A DNA stretch of 64,000 nt from Lantana camara (taxonomy: Eukaryota > Streptophyta > Magnoliopsida > Lamiales > Verbenaceae), in contig CM074861.1 in the NCBI GenBank assembly GCA_037501455.1, forward strand, positions 36,410,001 to 36,474,000, in the 5' to 3' direction. How positions within the stretch are numbered: the stretch's first letter is position 1; every line of letters starts with the position of its first letter. Below the pieces are notes generated by a model. The model ran no database searches. It was not told where the DNA came from and worked only from the letters and a program-made list of their open reading frames with translations. A program made the translations under genes and the position numbers. Positions 41,102-53,069 of the stretch are shown here, in pieces.

Positions 41102-41460
41102 AAGATTTTTGGAAAAATTACAAATTTGGTATATTAACTCGATCAATTCAGTGTTTTTGGAACATTTCATTTTTCAATTAGAAAATAGGACCATATCTCT
41201 AAAATCAAACTTAGTACATATTTTTTGCTAAAAATTGATTCTGCCCGCCGGAATTTATACGTAACGAAGTAGGAGTTCGCCACGTGTAAAATTGAGTTGG
41301 GTTTCCTGCGGGTAAAATTAAGTTTCAGTCAAAAAATGCATTAAATCGCATGATTTTTAAGATACGGTCCTATTTTGTGACCTAAAAATGAAATATAGGA
41401 CAAAAATCACTGAATTAATTGAATTAGTATACCAAATTTACAATTTGCCCCAAGATTTTT
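41101..41460. mobile_element. Mutator-type foldback MITE with 9-10 bp target duplication
   Basis: CAAGATTTTT occurs at 41101-41110 and at 41451-41460. Between them lies a 340-bp unit whose halves are inverted copies of each other. The left end GGAAAAATTACAAATTTGG matches the reverse complement of the right end GGGCAAATTGTAAATTTGG, and the similarity goes on inward (AATTCAGTG...TTTTTG, ATAGGACC.TATCT). A 9-bp duplication with long inverted repeats is characteristic of Mutator-like elements. It has no coding capacity. Confidence 0.82.
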
Positions 41461-44086
41461 TCCCCCTTTCTTGATAAATGCTCTCAACTAAATCCTCATT
41501 CGGCAATTTAGTTGTTGTTCTACCGAGAAGATGATTTAAAGGCTCATAATGACCTTTATTACGAGTCTTTGACAAAAGATCACAAGTTAGCGAGTGTGTG
41601 TTTACCCTTTCATAAAGAAGTATTAGCTTTGATGCATTATTGAAGAATTATGGTAGCTCATAACTGTTTGCACGCACTCGTGCAACCACATTCTTAATTA
41701 TTTCCCTTTATTGTTACTCGTGTTTCTAACTACTAACCTTGTGTGGTAGGAGCACTATTATTCTTAGCTTCAATGTTGTTCTTCCCCAATGAATCCGCCA
41801 TCAATTGGTGTGAATCCCTTTTCTCATGTTATATACATTTTATTTATTACGGGTTCAAGGTCAATTCGGACATACCTCTGATTCGTTTAATAAACATATG
41901 GAGAAGACGTTATATTTATAAGATATAAGTGAAAATACCAGAGTTTTAAAGAGATCTCTGTCGAAAGGGATTCACCTTAATAGACCATTAACTTTTACCC
42001 ATACAAGACACTGAGGATTTTGAAAAAAACAAATTGAAAAATTGAATATTTTGATCAAAATAATTTTGACAATAATATTTTTGGTCTAAATATTTTATTG
42101 TTTAAGGAGTAGTACTTTCTTTACTTTGTTTACTAAACATTATTTTTATTTTATTTTTTTTTTTTATTTTTTGAGGTAGGGTTGTCTATAAAATCTCTTA
42201 AAAATACCTTCAATATATAATCTACAAAAATGCTGAAAATACTTAACTACGCCAGTCGGTGGTCCGGCAAGTGTATATTGTTTGATCAATCAAAATGTTT
42301 TTCTTAAGAGATATTTCCATTCTTGTCCAGTATATTATGGATCATTATTTAAAACTCGTACTATCTGTTCGTAAAAGCTGAACCAAACATCTAAATTTTG
42401 TCTTTATAATGATGAATTTCGAAACTTATAATTGTAAATATTTGTGCAAATAAATATATATTTTCGGTTGTCAATCTCCTACTTTGGGTTAATTTTAAAA
42501 TTCACTCTACAATATACACGTATGTGAGCCATTTGATTTAAAATAATTTCTTCAAAATAAATCTTTTTTTTTTTTAAGTTTTAACATACACCAAAGTGAT
42601 GAGAGAGATTTTTTTATTTTTGAAAAGCAAGAACAATATCATATAATCAAATCAGGTAGTACAACCAACGTGGTAAAAATCAGAATAACGAAAGATATGG
42701 AAAAAAATAAAATTGAACTTAAAGAAAAGTAACTAAACTTCCATACGAAAGAGATAAAACTTCCATAAATAAGACTCGAAAGAAACATAACTCAAAAAAA
42801 AGTTGTTTTTGTAGATTGTCTTTGCACTATAAAAAAAGTCAGGGCAGAGCAGATCTCCGCTAGATTTGAGAGGATGATAGTAGATCTGGAAGAGTAGCGA
42901 CGAATCTGAAAAGATGGCGGTAGATCCAAGAGAGTGACAGTAGAACTGGGCGAACGGATTTCGACGGAACAAATTTGATGAGCTTGCGACTGGATAGATT
43001 TGAGTCAATTTGACGGTGGAGCAATGATAGTATTCTCCACCACCAGATCAAAACTTCAATTGACTACCTTTTCTTGAGTTTGAGTCACGTATATTAGAGT
43101 TTAGAAACCAAAAAAAAAAGAGAAGGGAGAAAGAATTTGACATTAGTGATAAGAGAGATTTGAACATGAATCATTACTCTAAACATAACTCTTTAATTAT
43201 TTGAATCAATCCTTTTTAACTTCTTTAAAATAAACCTATTTAAGTCTTTTTCCTGCCTCCATATAACTAACTTTTAGAGGGACAAAATTTTCATTATTAC
43301 GACATATAATGCAAGAGTTGTCATAAAGTCACTAATTAATGGAAAGAAATCCTATCCTATATGACATGACCACCACAATAAATTTTTTTAAAAAAATAGC
43401 AATTTTAATGAAATTAAATGCATTTTATTCTCTACACGTTGTTAGGTATAATTAGGGAAAAAATAATAATTCCGAATCTATATATACTCCCACTTATCTC
43501 ATTAATACAAGTTGAATAATAAATGTTCAAACCTTCCCCCTAATATTAGGCTGTAGCCACCCACTAAAGAATTAAAACTGTCATTTATTTTTGAGTTCAT
43601 TCACAAAGTTCAGACATGGAATTCAGTCGTACGATTGATCAGTCGTATCCATGCATGTGAATCTCCTTATAACATTACCATATTTCACATTTCTCACAAG
43701 GATTGCTTTGTGCAACGAAATTCCTCCATAAATGCTGCTCTTGCTATTCCATAAAATCAATAAGCCAATTCTAATAAAAATAAGCGACCGGCGATCTGAT
43801 TACATGAATTTTCTTTGAGGTTTGGATTAGAAAATTGTTGGACTGGAATCACCTATGGGTATTCTCTATCTTTAAAGTTTTTATTGTTTCTAATTTTTTG
43901 AGAAATGCGTTAAAAATTGCAGGGGATACACTTCCAGGATATATGTCAAGCTCTTGATTGAAAGAGTTTGATTTCGTGTGATAGTACTGTATAAAAAATC
44001 TAATGAGTGTTGTGTATTATTTTTTAACTTAAGAAGATTGTATATATAGACTTCAGGTGTTAAAACGGAATAATTCAAATTATGGT
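41461..44086. other. AT-rich intergenic stretch, nothing definite
   Basis: No coding motif was seen. A patch at 42840-43030 is richer in GC and repeats GTAGATCTGG / GTAGATCCAAG-like phrases; the antisense ORFs over it (42733-43051) have no domain. Poly(T) runs are at 42153 and 42568. Confidence 0.4.
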
Positions 44087-44551
44087 TGTTGGAGAATTAA
44101 TTTAGCATCAATGAACTCTTAGTGGCCCTTGAATTAATTTGTGGTTTAATGTCCTTAACTCTCCAGTTACATTGAGGCTTGAGCTATTTTACAGTTACAT
44201 TGAGCCACCCAACGGTCACATTACAATTATTGGATTGACTTAGGATGAATCTGACCCAAAAAGATAGGTTTTGGGCTCGGAGGCGAGACTCCAAGCTCCT
44301 AACGACAATGCGCACGTGTGAAGTACAAAGTGCGCAATCAAACGCCACAATCGCCCAAAGCCCAGCTCCATCCCTCCACTATTGAGTTTCACAAATTTAA
44401 TACCTTAGCTTATAAAGTCGTCCATGCTTCAGTATTTCCCAATGGGGGACTCTAAGAGTCTCAATTTTTTCAAATACCTGTTATATGTCTTTGATATTCT
44501 CAATAACACTTGAAATACCAATGTGAGATATTAAAGACACCAAATACATCA
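44087..44551 (-). repeat. 3' LTR of the minus-strand copia remnant
   Basis: Read on the minus strand, it begins TGATGTATTTGG directly after a purine tract (CAAGTGGGGGAT, plus coordinates 44552-44563) and ends CTCCAACA, giving 465 bp. A TATA-like TTATAAG lies inside. The left end is judged only from the TG/CA rule, because no second LTR is available. Confidence 0.65.
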
Positions 44552-45083
44552 ATCCCCCACTTGTTTGAAAAAACTGCTCTTTCGCCAAAAAGGTTTCTGA
44601 TCAAGTGTTGTTTAAATATCATATGCCTAAAGGAAGGTGGGACAAATATTGAACCTTCGCTTAGTGTAAATAGCTCAAGACAACGTCGAAATAGATTGTG
44701 TCTGTAGATTGAACCTCAACTTCTTTGTGATGCAATCAGAATTATCACACCCACGCGTTCTTTCTCGCACAATAAACATTCCGCTGCTTGTTGCTTATCA
44801 AGCCATACGTCATATCCCGTTTCATGAGTCTCTAAGAGAGTAAATCACAACTCTCTATAAGAAACGACTCCACTTCCAGTTCACATAAGCAAAATATTTC
44901 TCGAGCACTTTGTTGCGAAGAGCGCAACATTTTGTAAAAGTATGGCTCAACCTTCTCATGATGCAACCCACTTAACTATCTTTTACTACATATAAGACCA
45001 TTCAATAATTCTAACTAAACTGTGACTTGTTTTTCCCTTTGAACCTATAATCAGGGGTAATCAAGATTATAGGTAGGGTTACA

Positions 45084-45690
45084 TCACTTTGATTCGGGTG
45101 GTTTAATTCTCATATCTCTTGTAGTCGAAGCTACTAAGTCTCTCGTCAGAGGCTTAGTAAATGAGTCGGCTAAATTTTTATTTGACCTCACATAGACAAT
45201 TGTTATAATACCATTTTGTATTAATTGTCTAACAAACTCATGTCTTACACCAATGTGTCTAAACTTACCATTATAGGTGTCACTGTACGCTTTTGTAAGA
45301 GTAGCTTCGCTTTCACAACACAACGAAATTAGAGGAATTGGATTTGACCAAAGATCTATGTCTACCAATATATTTCTAACCCAATCAGCCTCTTGTCCAG
45401 TGTCTGCTAAAGCTATGAACTCAGATTCCATGGTAGAGTGATAGATAATTGTATGTTTCTTGCTTGCCTTAAAAACAACCCCACCGGCAAGAGTGAAAAT
45501 CCACCCACTTGTGGATTTGTTATCTCCCACTCTAGTTATCATGTTCGCGTCTGAGTACCCTTCCAATACACTAAGAATTTGTAATAAAATAACCCAAAGC
45601 TAATAATTCACTTAAGGTAATTGAGTACCCTACTAATAGTTTTCCAATAATTAGCATTAGGACTACTCGTGTATGCTGGGTAGGGGCCCA
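45084..45690 (-). pseudogene. Copia RNase H fragment (minus strand)
   Basis: The frame 45566-45084 reads LEGYSDANM, KSTSGWIFTLAGGVV, STMESEFIALADTGQEADW, YNGKFRHIGVRHEFVRQLI and NLADSFTKPL, the RNase H end of Tork/SIRE-like copia polyproteins. Upstream, in shifted frames, YTSSPNANYWKTISRVLNYL is the connecting segment, with a TGA after it and a frameshift before LEGYSD. There is no further pol upstream. The expected Trp after SDAN is Met, and the catalytic Asp in the C-terminal part reads as CESEAT instead of CDSQAA. Confidence 0.85.
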
Positions 45691-45780
45691 AAGAGAATAA
45701 CAATATGGGACCATATTATAAATTTTTTCCATAATATAGTTATCAAAATATTTCTAAAATATTTTAATAAGCAGTGGAAC

Positions 45781-48308
45781 TGTAACGCCCCAAATTCTGG
45801 AAGTTCAGGTAAGCACGCCACGAGCGGGTCTTCGGGAGTTGGGAGGTTAAACTTAAGTATTTCATTCAATTAATTGCCCTTTCGTTATATTATATGCATA
45901 ACATTTCTACGCATTTACATGAATCGTCTATGACTTATATGAACTAAGTGACCTAAATGAATTAAATGTCCGTAATTGCTCTCTTATATAAATTCTTGGA
46001 TTTAATTGCAATTCATGACTTGGAGCTAAGTGAATTGTTGTGTAGAGATGAGACTCAATTGCATGCATTTAAATTGTAGAGGGGCTTGTTTGCAAATTGT
46101 GGTGATTCATCATATTTAGTGGAGGATTTAATATATCTTGTATATACATATTGTTCCATACATTACATTCTTCATTTTTCACCAAATTTCTACACACACA
46201 CACACAAGAAACCGATCAAAACACCAAGGAGAAGGAGGAAATTTCATCTCATTTTCAAGCTAAACTCTTGGAGGAATTGGGAGGATAGAAGCATCATCAT
46301 CATTATCTCTTCATTTCATCTCAATTCTTGCTTGAATTTAAGGTATATCATGAACTTGTATGAATTCCTTGATTGACATAGAAGTAGGGTTCATGAATTA
46401 TGTGATGAATTCTTACATGATTGAAGTTGAGAGCATGATCTTGATTATAAGGAGTAAGGATTGCATGAAAATCTTGGAATTATTGAGGGTTGGAAGCATG
46501 TTCATACATGAGGGTTTCAAGTTGATTTTACCACTTTGATGTTTATTTCTTGGTTGAATTGATTAATACTTGAAGTATGATGCATTTATGAGGTGTTGCA
46601 ACTTTTGGTATGGTTGGACTTTGGAATATAATAGTTTGGGTTGGTTTTGCATGGAAACCCCTGTTTTCTCCCCTGTTTTTTTCTGTTACGCACAGATGAC
46701 ACGGGCGTGTCAACTTTGCTTTGTGTTGGGTGGGGGGTGCATGTTGGTTGGTTTGGGTTTTCTGTACCGTGACACGGGGGTGTCACGGTTTGCCTTGTAT
46801 TGGTGACACGGGCGTGTCACCTTCTTTTTATCGCATATTGTCCGCTGTACCCAGACATGGGGGTGTCACGGCTTAGTGTATTTTGGTTGTTTTTCATGCA
46901 TTTTGTTTTGCATGCTACTGTACGTGCATGGGTTATATATTGGTTACGTATTAATTGTTATTTGGTTTAATTGATTATATGATTTAATTTCCTAATAGTG
47001 CACTTGAACATAATCCTATCTTTTACATATTCATATCATGATCATCGCATTTTGCCGTTCGTCCTATTTGGTGCATTTTGAGTCGTGTTTCACGGACAGT
47101 TGTCTTTCTTGCACAGACCAGCTTCCTGGTGACGAGGAGCAGGCTACGTGAGCTGATTCCTTGGTTGTTTTGGGTCGCTCAGGTGAGGTTTAAATTCTAG
47201 ATATATAGAACCCTTACAACCCTTATGTGATTTTCGGCCAAAACGTATCTATATATCTATAGTTTTCGAACCTTATGATTTTCAAATGATTTCACGAAAA
47301 TGGATTGATTGATTGATTGATTGATTGACGAATGGATTGTTTTGGCGAGTGACTATTGTTCACGTTGGGCCCGAGGGTAGTGTATTGAGCCAACCGGGAA
47401 AGCAAGGGCTGACGGGTAACTCTTGCACTACCCTCACCATTATGGGATCACCTCTGAATCCACGAGGAGGTTTGGTGGAGGAAGAAATCCCAAACGTGGG
47501 AGTCATGTTCCCGACGTACACCATGATTGGATGGTTGGGTCTTGCAAGCCCGCCATCACCCGAAGGAAGAAGGATTTATTAATTGAAAGTGCTAACTGTG
47601 TACAGAACTGTTTGTGTGATCACCTAATTCATTAATTAAATTGAAATATTGTACACTGTCGGAGAAAGGTTGGAGATTTGCCCTCACTCGCCGGGCCACT
47701 GATTGATTGAATTGATTGTTAATTGTAAATTGAATTGTTATAATCTTGGGCGGGAATTTCTTGTTGTTTTAAACTTATTTTGTTTTCTTTATAAAATCTT
47801 ACCCGAGATTATAAATTGCATGGTAATTACGCATATACTTATTTATACCCTCGCTCAGTCCGTGTTGGCTGACACCTCAACATTTTAGTTTTTGCAGGAT
47901 TCGTGCTAGGCGGGAATTAGAGTCTAGTTTGTCTTTAATTGGGTCTAGCACACTCCACCTCATATTTTGTTCATCTATTAATACTTGATACCTTTTGTAG
48001 CAAGTTTTGGCATATTTTGGGGAAATGATAATGTATTGAGATGTAAATGTTGGAGGTGATAATGTATTGTATGAAATGTTGGTATCTAATAATAAGTATG
48101 TAAATATGGTACCTATAAGTATTGAATGTTATGGCTTCGGCTTTTATTGATACGATTGTTTGGTGGTATTAATTGAGGGTACCCGCCTAGCTATTGTTTT
48201 TTTGTCTCCCGTTCGCTATAGTTTCGGTTCATGTATGAATTGCCCGTTTCATATGTGGATTGAGGCTATAGTGCGGGGGATGTGGTGCCTAGCATTCCGG
48301 GTGCTACA
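45781..48308 (+). repeat. Left LTR of the Tekay-type element
   Basis: It begins TGTAACGCCCC and ends CGGGTGCTACA. A splice-donor-like AAG|GTATAT is at 46342/46343. Palindromes of the type GTGACACGGGCGTGTCAC lie at about 46695-46870. It has the GGAGGTTTGGTGG block near 47467, the CTCAGTCCG...GGCTGACACC block near 47855 and a TTTTTGCAG acceptor-like site ending at 47898. Compared with the right LTR it lacks an 8-bp GACACGGG near 46732. Confidence 0.95.
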
Positions 48309-48316
48309 TCCCAAGG

Positions 48317-48330
48317 TGGTATCAGAGCCC
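48317..48330 (+). other. Primer binding site (tRNA-iMet) of the Tekay-type element
   Basis: TGGTATCAGAGCCC starts eight bases after the LTR and matches the initiator tRNA-Met 3' end over the first 12 bases. Confidence 0.93.
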
Positions 48331-48532
48331 GGTTTCAAAACCGCGGTTCTAGTGTCGTGTCTGGTGAGTCTAAGTCGTACGGCATAGGATTATTTGATTA
48401 TTTGAGAGTCTTGCATTTTATTTGAAGCTATTTGACTTTACTTGAATTATGTGATTCATGTGTCCTATGAATTTAATTACATTTATTCATACTTGTTAAT
48501 CAAACATGCATGTACAGTGGTTTTATTTCAGG

Positions 48533-49600
48533 ATGCGTCGTGGAAGGCCCCGTAGAGAGCATTCTCCCGGTCGTCGACATCACCATCGGGACCGAACTCC
48601 ACCTCCACCCCCTCAAGCACAACCTCAGGACTTTTTAAATTCTATGGTTCAGTTAATTGATCAGAGATTGTGAGATTATGTGCCTCCTGCACCACCAGCT
48701 CCTCCTCCCGCGCCACCGGCCCCAATTTCAGCCATTTTGAGGGAATTTCAAAATCAACATCCACCCAGATTCTTTAAAGGGAACGATATGATACCTGAAC
48801 AGTGGCTCAAAAAATTGAACGAATTTGGGAGCTTATCCCTTGCGAGACTCGAGAGAAGGCTAGGTGTACCCTTACTTTGATCCAATGAGAAGCTTATTCT
48901 TGGTGGGAAAGCACCAAGATTGTTCTAGATGCCGCTGAAGAAGAAGTTACATGGGAGGTTTTCATAAGGGAATTTAAGAACAAGTTCATTCCTCCCTCCT
49001 CTCGCACAAGAAGGCTTAGGGAATTCACGGAGCTCAAGCAAGGGAATAGATCGGTTGCCGAATATATAGCCGAGTTCGAGAGATTGTCTAAATATGCACC
49101 CAATATCGCCGGTGATGACTTTCATAAGGCTATGCAATTCGTGCAGAGTCTGAGGCCGGATATTCAAGCTGTCATAGAAGCCGTTAATACTAGTACTTGG
49201 AAGAAGGCTACCCAAAAGGCTTTGAAAGTGGAAGATTTGGTAAATGCTCGGAGATCTACTTATAGATCGATTCAGGGTTCTGGCTCGGGATCGAGGTCGA
49301 ATTATAATCCCGGGAAGAGGCCAATCAGTTATGATGTCCCTCCACCGCAGTCTAAGGGGCCGATGAAGAAATTCAAGCCTTAGGTGCCACAAGTGCCGGT
49401 TCAGAAAGCTCCCCGAGTTACTCCTGCTGCACCACCTTCTACCGGGAAGCCGGGATGTACTTATCGTGGATGGTCTTCCCATACCTACGAGAATTGCCGG
49501 CGTCGCCTGAATCTTTGTCTGATTTGTGGGAAGGCCGATCATAAAGTGGATACGTGTCCGGATAAACTGGATCCACCGCCTGGGGGTCAGAGGCCACTTA
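48533..49600 (+). pseudogene. Tekay-type gag, broken
   Basis: ATG at 48533 follows a splice-acceptor-like TTTTATTTCAG (ends 48531). The N-terminus is Arg/His/Pro-rich. Breaks are TGA at about 48670, a frameshift near 48820, TGA at about 48888 (LIQ-EAYSWW) and TAG at 49381. The Retrotrans_gag core reads WESTKIVLDAAEEEVTW, FKNKFIPPSSR and SVAEYIAEFERLS. One CCHC knuckle, CLICGKADHKVDTC, is intact near 49516-49557. Just before it CTYRGWSSHTYENC looks like a second knuckle whose second Cys became Arg (CGT for TGT, 49468). Capsid assembly from this copy alone is impossible. Confidence 0.87.
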
Positions 49601-50222
49601 TCCGAGCCCGTGCTTATGCCTTAGAAGGAGAGGAACTAGAAGCTGAAGTGGACCCCGCAGCAGTTGTAGAAGGTATTATTTGCATCCATGGCACGAACAT
49701 ACATACTTTATTTGATCCGGGAGCTACCCACTCCTTTATTTCCCATGCTATTTCTGTGAATTTGCCGTTATGTGTTACTTTATCTTCTGCTTATTATCAT
49801 GTTAGTACTCCTTTTGGTGGTAGTGTAAAAACTAATCGGGTTTTTCGAGAGGTGCCGGTGAGTATTGAGGGTCGGGTTTTCTCAACGGATTTCATTGAAT
49901 TATCTATGTCTTGGTATGGATCTATCTTGGGTATGGACTGGTTATATAAGCACTGTGCCACCGTTGATTGCCGGGCCAAGAAAGTTAGTTTGGGTTCAGA
50001 AGTTGTAACGGGTCGAAGTTCTAGAACGGTGCCTTTATTACCTTTTGCTGAAGCATGGAAATTGGTTTGTGACGGGGCTACGGGGTTTATAGCCTATATT
50101 CTTAATCAATCCAACGATCAGAGGAAGTTAGAAGAGACAGAAGTGGTTAAGGAGTTTCCCGAGGTGTTTCCAGAAAATTTAGATTCATTGCCACCGGAAA
50201 GGGAGATTGAATTTGTGTTGAC
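49601..50222 (+). pseudogene. Tekay-type aspartic protease domain
   Basis: In the frame 49384-50283 the protease reads LFDPGATHSFIS near 49708-49743, then ILGMDWLYKHCATVDC (about 49924-49972). The active-site triad is DPG instead of the more common DSG/DTG; some plant Ty3 elements have this form, so it need not be inactivating. The frame joins gag (after the TAG at 49381) without interruption and loses the RT by a one-base shift near 50215, in the VDLYPNVEP segment. Confidence 0.83.
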
Positions 50223-52007
50223 TTGTATCCAAATGTTGAGCCGTATTCTAAAACTCCATATCGGATGGCCCCGACAGAGTTGAAGGAGTTAAAGGTGCAA
50301 CTTGAGGGTCTCTTGGAAGTCGAATATATTAGACCGAGTTCGTCGCCGTGGGGAGCGCCAGTATTATTTGTGAAGAAGAAAGATGGTACCTTGAGGATGT
50401 GTATTGATTATCGGGAATTGAATCGGATGACAATCAAGAATAAATATCCACTTCCACATATTGAAGAGTTATTTGATATACTCCAAGGATCAACAGTTTA
50501 TTTGAAGCTTGATTTAAGACAAGGGTATTATCAACTACGGATCCGAGCCGAGGATATTCCAAAGACGGGCTTCAATATGAGATATGGGCATTATGAATTC
50601 GTGGTTATGCCATTTGGATTAACGAATGCTCCCGCCACTTTTATGGACATGATGCATAGAATTTTTCTACCGTTTCTTGATAAGTTTGTTGTGATCTTTA
50701 TCGATGATATTTTGGTTTTCTCCAAGTCGGTTGAAGAGCATGCAAGGCATCTTGAACTTGTGTTGAAAACTTTGAAGGAACACCAATTGTTTGCAAAATT
50801 TAGTAAGTGCGAGTTTTGGATCGACCGAGTTTCTTTCTTGGGCCATATTATTTCAGGGAACGGATTAGAAGTGGATCCTTCTAAAATTGAGGCTGTAACG
50901 AAGTGGGAGAGACCAAAGAGTGCCTCCGAGATTAAAAGTTTCTTGGGATTGGCGGGTTATTATAGAAGATTCGTGCAAGATTTCTCGAAGATCGCCGCTC
51001 CTTTGACTCGGTTGACCAAGAAGGATATGAAGTATGAGTGGAATGAGAAATGTGAACAAAGCTTTAAGTGCTTGAAAGAGAAGTTAGTTTCAGCTCCAGT
51101 TTTAACTCTCCCGGAGGGTTCGGAAGGATATGCCGTTTATACTGATGCATCGAAGGAAGGTTTGGGGTGTGTTCTAACTCAGAATGGAAAGGTGATTGCT
51201 TATGCTTCTCGAAAGTTGAAGGATTATGAAAAGAACTACCCAACACATGATCTTGAGCTTGCCGCAGTGGTTTTTGCACTCGGGAAATGGAGGCATTACT
51301 TGTATGGAGTGTCATTTGAGATTTTTACTGATCATAAGAGTCTCCAATATCTTTTCACACAAAAGGAGCTCAATATGAGGCAACGGAGGTGGATGGAACG
51401 ACTAGAAGATTATGATTGTGTTATCAAGTATCATCCAGGGAAAGCTAATGTGGTAGCCGATGCTCTAAGCAGGAGAGTGGATGTTTCGAACTTGAAAGTT
51501 GGTGACAGTAATGGAGTTGAACCTATTGTGATTAAAGCTCGAGTTTATAATATCTCTATTTATCCGGACTTGAAGTATAGGATGTTTGAGGCTCAAGGAA
51601 AGGATCCGGAAGTTCAAAGATTGGTCTCTAAGGCTAGAGAGGATCCAGAGAGTCCATTTGGGTTCGATGAAACTGGTCTTCTTCGTTTCAAGAACCGAGT
51701 AGTAGTACCCGATGATTTGAAAAGGGTATTGCTCGAGGAAGTCCACAAGTCAGCTTATTCGATCCATCCCGGAGGGAATAAGATGTACAAGGACCTCAAG
51801 CAGTATTATTGGTGGCGTGGATTAAAGAGAGATGTGACCGAGTTTGTGAGGTGTTGTTTAACGTGTCAGAAAGTTAAGGCTGAACATCAAAAGCCGGGAG
51901 GTCTCTTACAGCCGTTGCCTATCCCCGAGTGGAAGTGGGAACAGGTGACAATGGATTTTATATCCGGATTACCTAGAGTGAAATGTGGTTGCGAGGTATC
52001 TGGGTGA
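50223..52007 (+). pseudogene. Tekay-type reverse transcriptase, RNase H and integrase N-terminal part
   Basis: This is an uninterrupted frame of 594 codons. RT motifs are [45 protein letters not shown] and the active site FIDDILVFS (Asp codons 50703-50708). RNase H begins [13 protein letters not shown], with [11 protein letters not shown] and [10 protein letters not shown]. The integrase zinc domain is [11 protein letters not shown]...CCLTCQK. The first catalytic Asp of the integrase is in [10 protein letters not shown] (codon 51954). A frameshift after RVKCGCE near 51995 ends the frame, and a one-base shift separates it from the protease. Known active residues are present, so most domains look only recently dead. 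Confidence 0.92.
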
Positions 52008-53035
52008 TAGTGGATCGTCTGACCAAATCTGCTCATTTTCTGCCGGTTCGAATGTCTTTCAAGATTAGAAAGTTGGCCGAGATTTATAATAGAGAGATTG
52101 TTCGCCTCCATGGGATTCCGGTGAGTATTGTTTCGGATAGAGATCCCCGCTTTACTTCTAAGTTGTGGCGAGAATTACAAGAAATTTTGGGAACGAAGCT
52201 TCAGTTTAGTACGGCTTTTCATCCTCAAACCGATGGCCAATCTGAAAGAGTAATACGGTATTTGGAAGATTTGCTCCGATCATGTGCCTTGGATTTTCAA
52301 AATTCATAGTGTGATCAACTTCCATTAATTGAATTTGCATATAAAAATAGTTACCAATCCTCTATCGGCATGGCTCCTTATGAGTTACTCTATGGCCGAA
52401 AGTGCAGGTCCCCGTTATTCTTTGATTTGGAGGAATGGAAATGGACGAAACAAGAAGGGGTAAAGAAAGGAAGGAAACTTGAGAAATCTTCTAAGGCTGT
52501 GGAAGCCATGATTGATAAAGTTCAACAGATTCAACAACGGATGAAAGCTGCACAAGATAGACAGAAAAGTTATGCCGATATTCGTCGAAGGGATCTTCGA
52601 TTTAAGGTGGGGGACCGGGTTTTCTTGAAGGTATCCCCACTTAAAGGGTTTTCTCGATTTGGTAAGGGAGGAAAGTTAAATCCCCGTTATTTGGGTCCGT
52701 TTGTAATTCTTGAGAGAATTGGGGAAGTAGCTTACAGATTGGATCTACCGCCGAATCTTACCGGAATTCATAATGTGTTTCACGTGTCTCAGCTAAGAAA
52801 GTATTATCCGGATGAAACTGAAATTCTCCCCGTTGAAGAAGTTGAGATAGAACCCAATCTATCATTTGTTCAGAAACCGGTCGGGATTTTAGACAAGAAG
52901 TACCAAGAATTGAGGAATCGGCAGATTCCTACGGTCAAGGTATTATGGAGAAGTGATAAATCTGAAGAAATGACTTGGGAACCGGAGGAGAAGATGAAAA
53001 GGTTCCAACCAGAATTGTTTATTTCCGATCAGTGA
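51983..53035 (+). pseudogene. Tekay-type integrase core and chromodomain-like C-terminus
   Basis: In the frame of 51983, VDRLTKSAHFLPV is followed by VSDRDPRFTSKLWREL (second Asp, codon 52136) and HPQTDGQSERVIRYLEDLL (Glu, codon 52244). A TAG at 52307 replaces the Trp in FQNS-CDQLPLIEF. The same frame then runs to TGA at 53033 with AYKNSYQSSIGMAPYELLYG, VGDRVFLKVSPLKG and GIHNVFHVSQLRKY (GPY/F-type end). The last part, PVGILDKKYQELRNRQIP, KVLWRSD and MTWEPEEKMK, is chromodomain-like. In chromoviruses this guides integration to heterochromatin. Confidence 0.9.
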
Positions 53036-53056
53036 ATCTGGGGACCAGATTCTTCT

Positions 53057-53068
53057 AAGGGGGAAGAG
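53057..53068 (+). other. Polypurine tract of the Tekay-type element
   Basis: AAGGGGGAAGAG precedes the right LTR by one base. Confidence 0.9.
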
Positions 53069-53069
53069 T

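Larger units (their letters stand above)
44087..45775 (-). mobile_element. Remnant of a minus-strand Ty1/copia element (3' part with LTR)
   Basis: The remnant consists of an LTR, a PPT and the C-terminal part of pol in the minus orientation. It stops where recognisable coding ends, near 45680. The Tekay element is inserted at 45781. The 5' half of this copia element is not seen beyond the Tekay insertion. Confidence 0.75.

Noticed and set aside
42733..43051. Antisense ORFs of 63-91 codons
   Set aside because: They have no domain or conserved context; the region is a short GC-richer patch with internal repeats.
46690..46875. Regularly spaced palindromes considered as a CRISPR-like array
   Set aside because: The host is a plant, the repeats are uneven, the spacers are not of constant size and the block is repeated in both LTRs.
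49384..50283. 299-codon ORF considered as a separate gene
   Set aside because: It is the gag-protease part of the Tekay-type element, opened by the stop at 49381.
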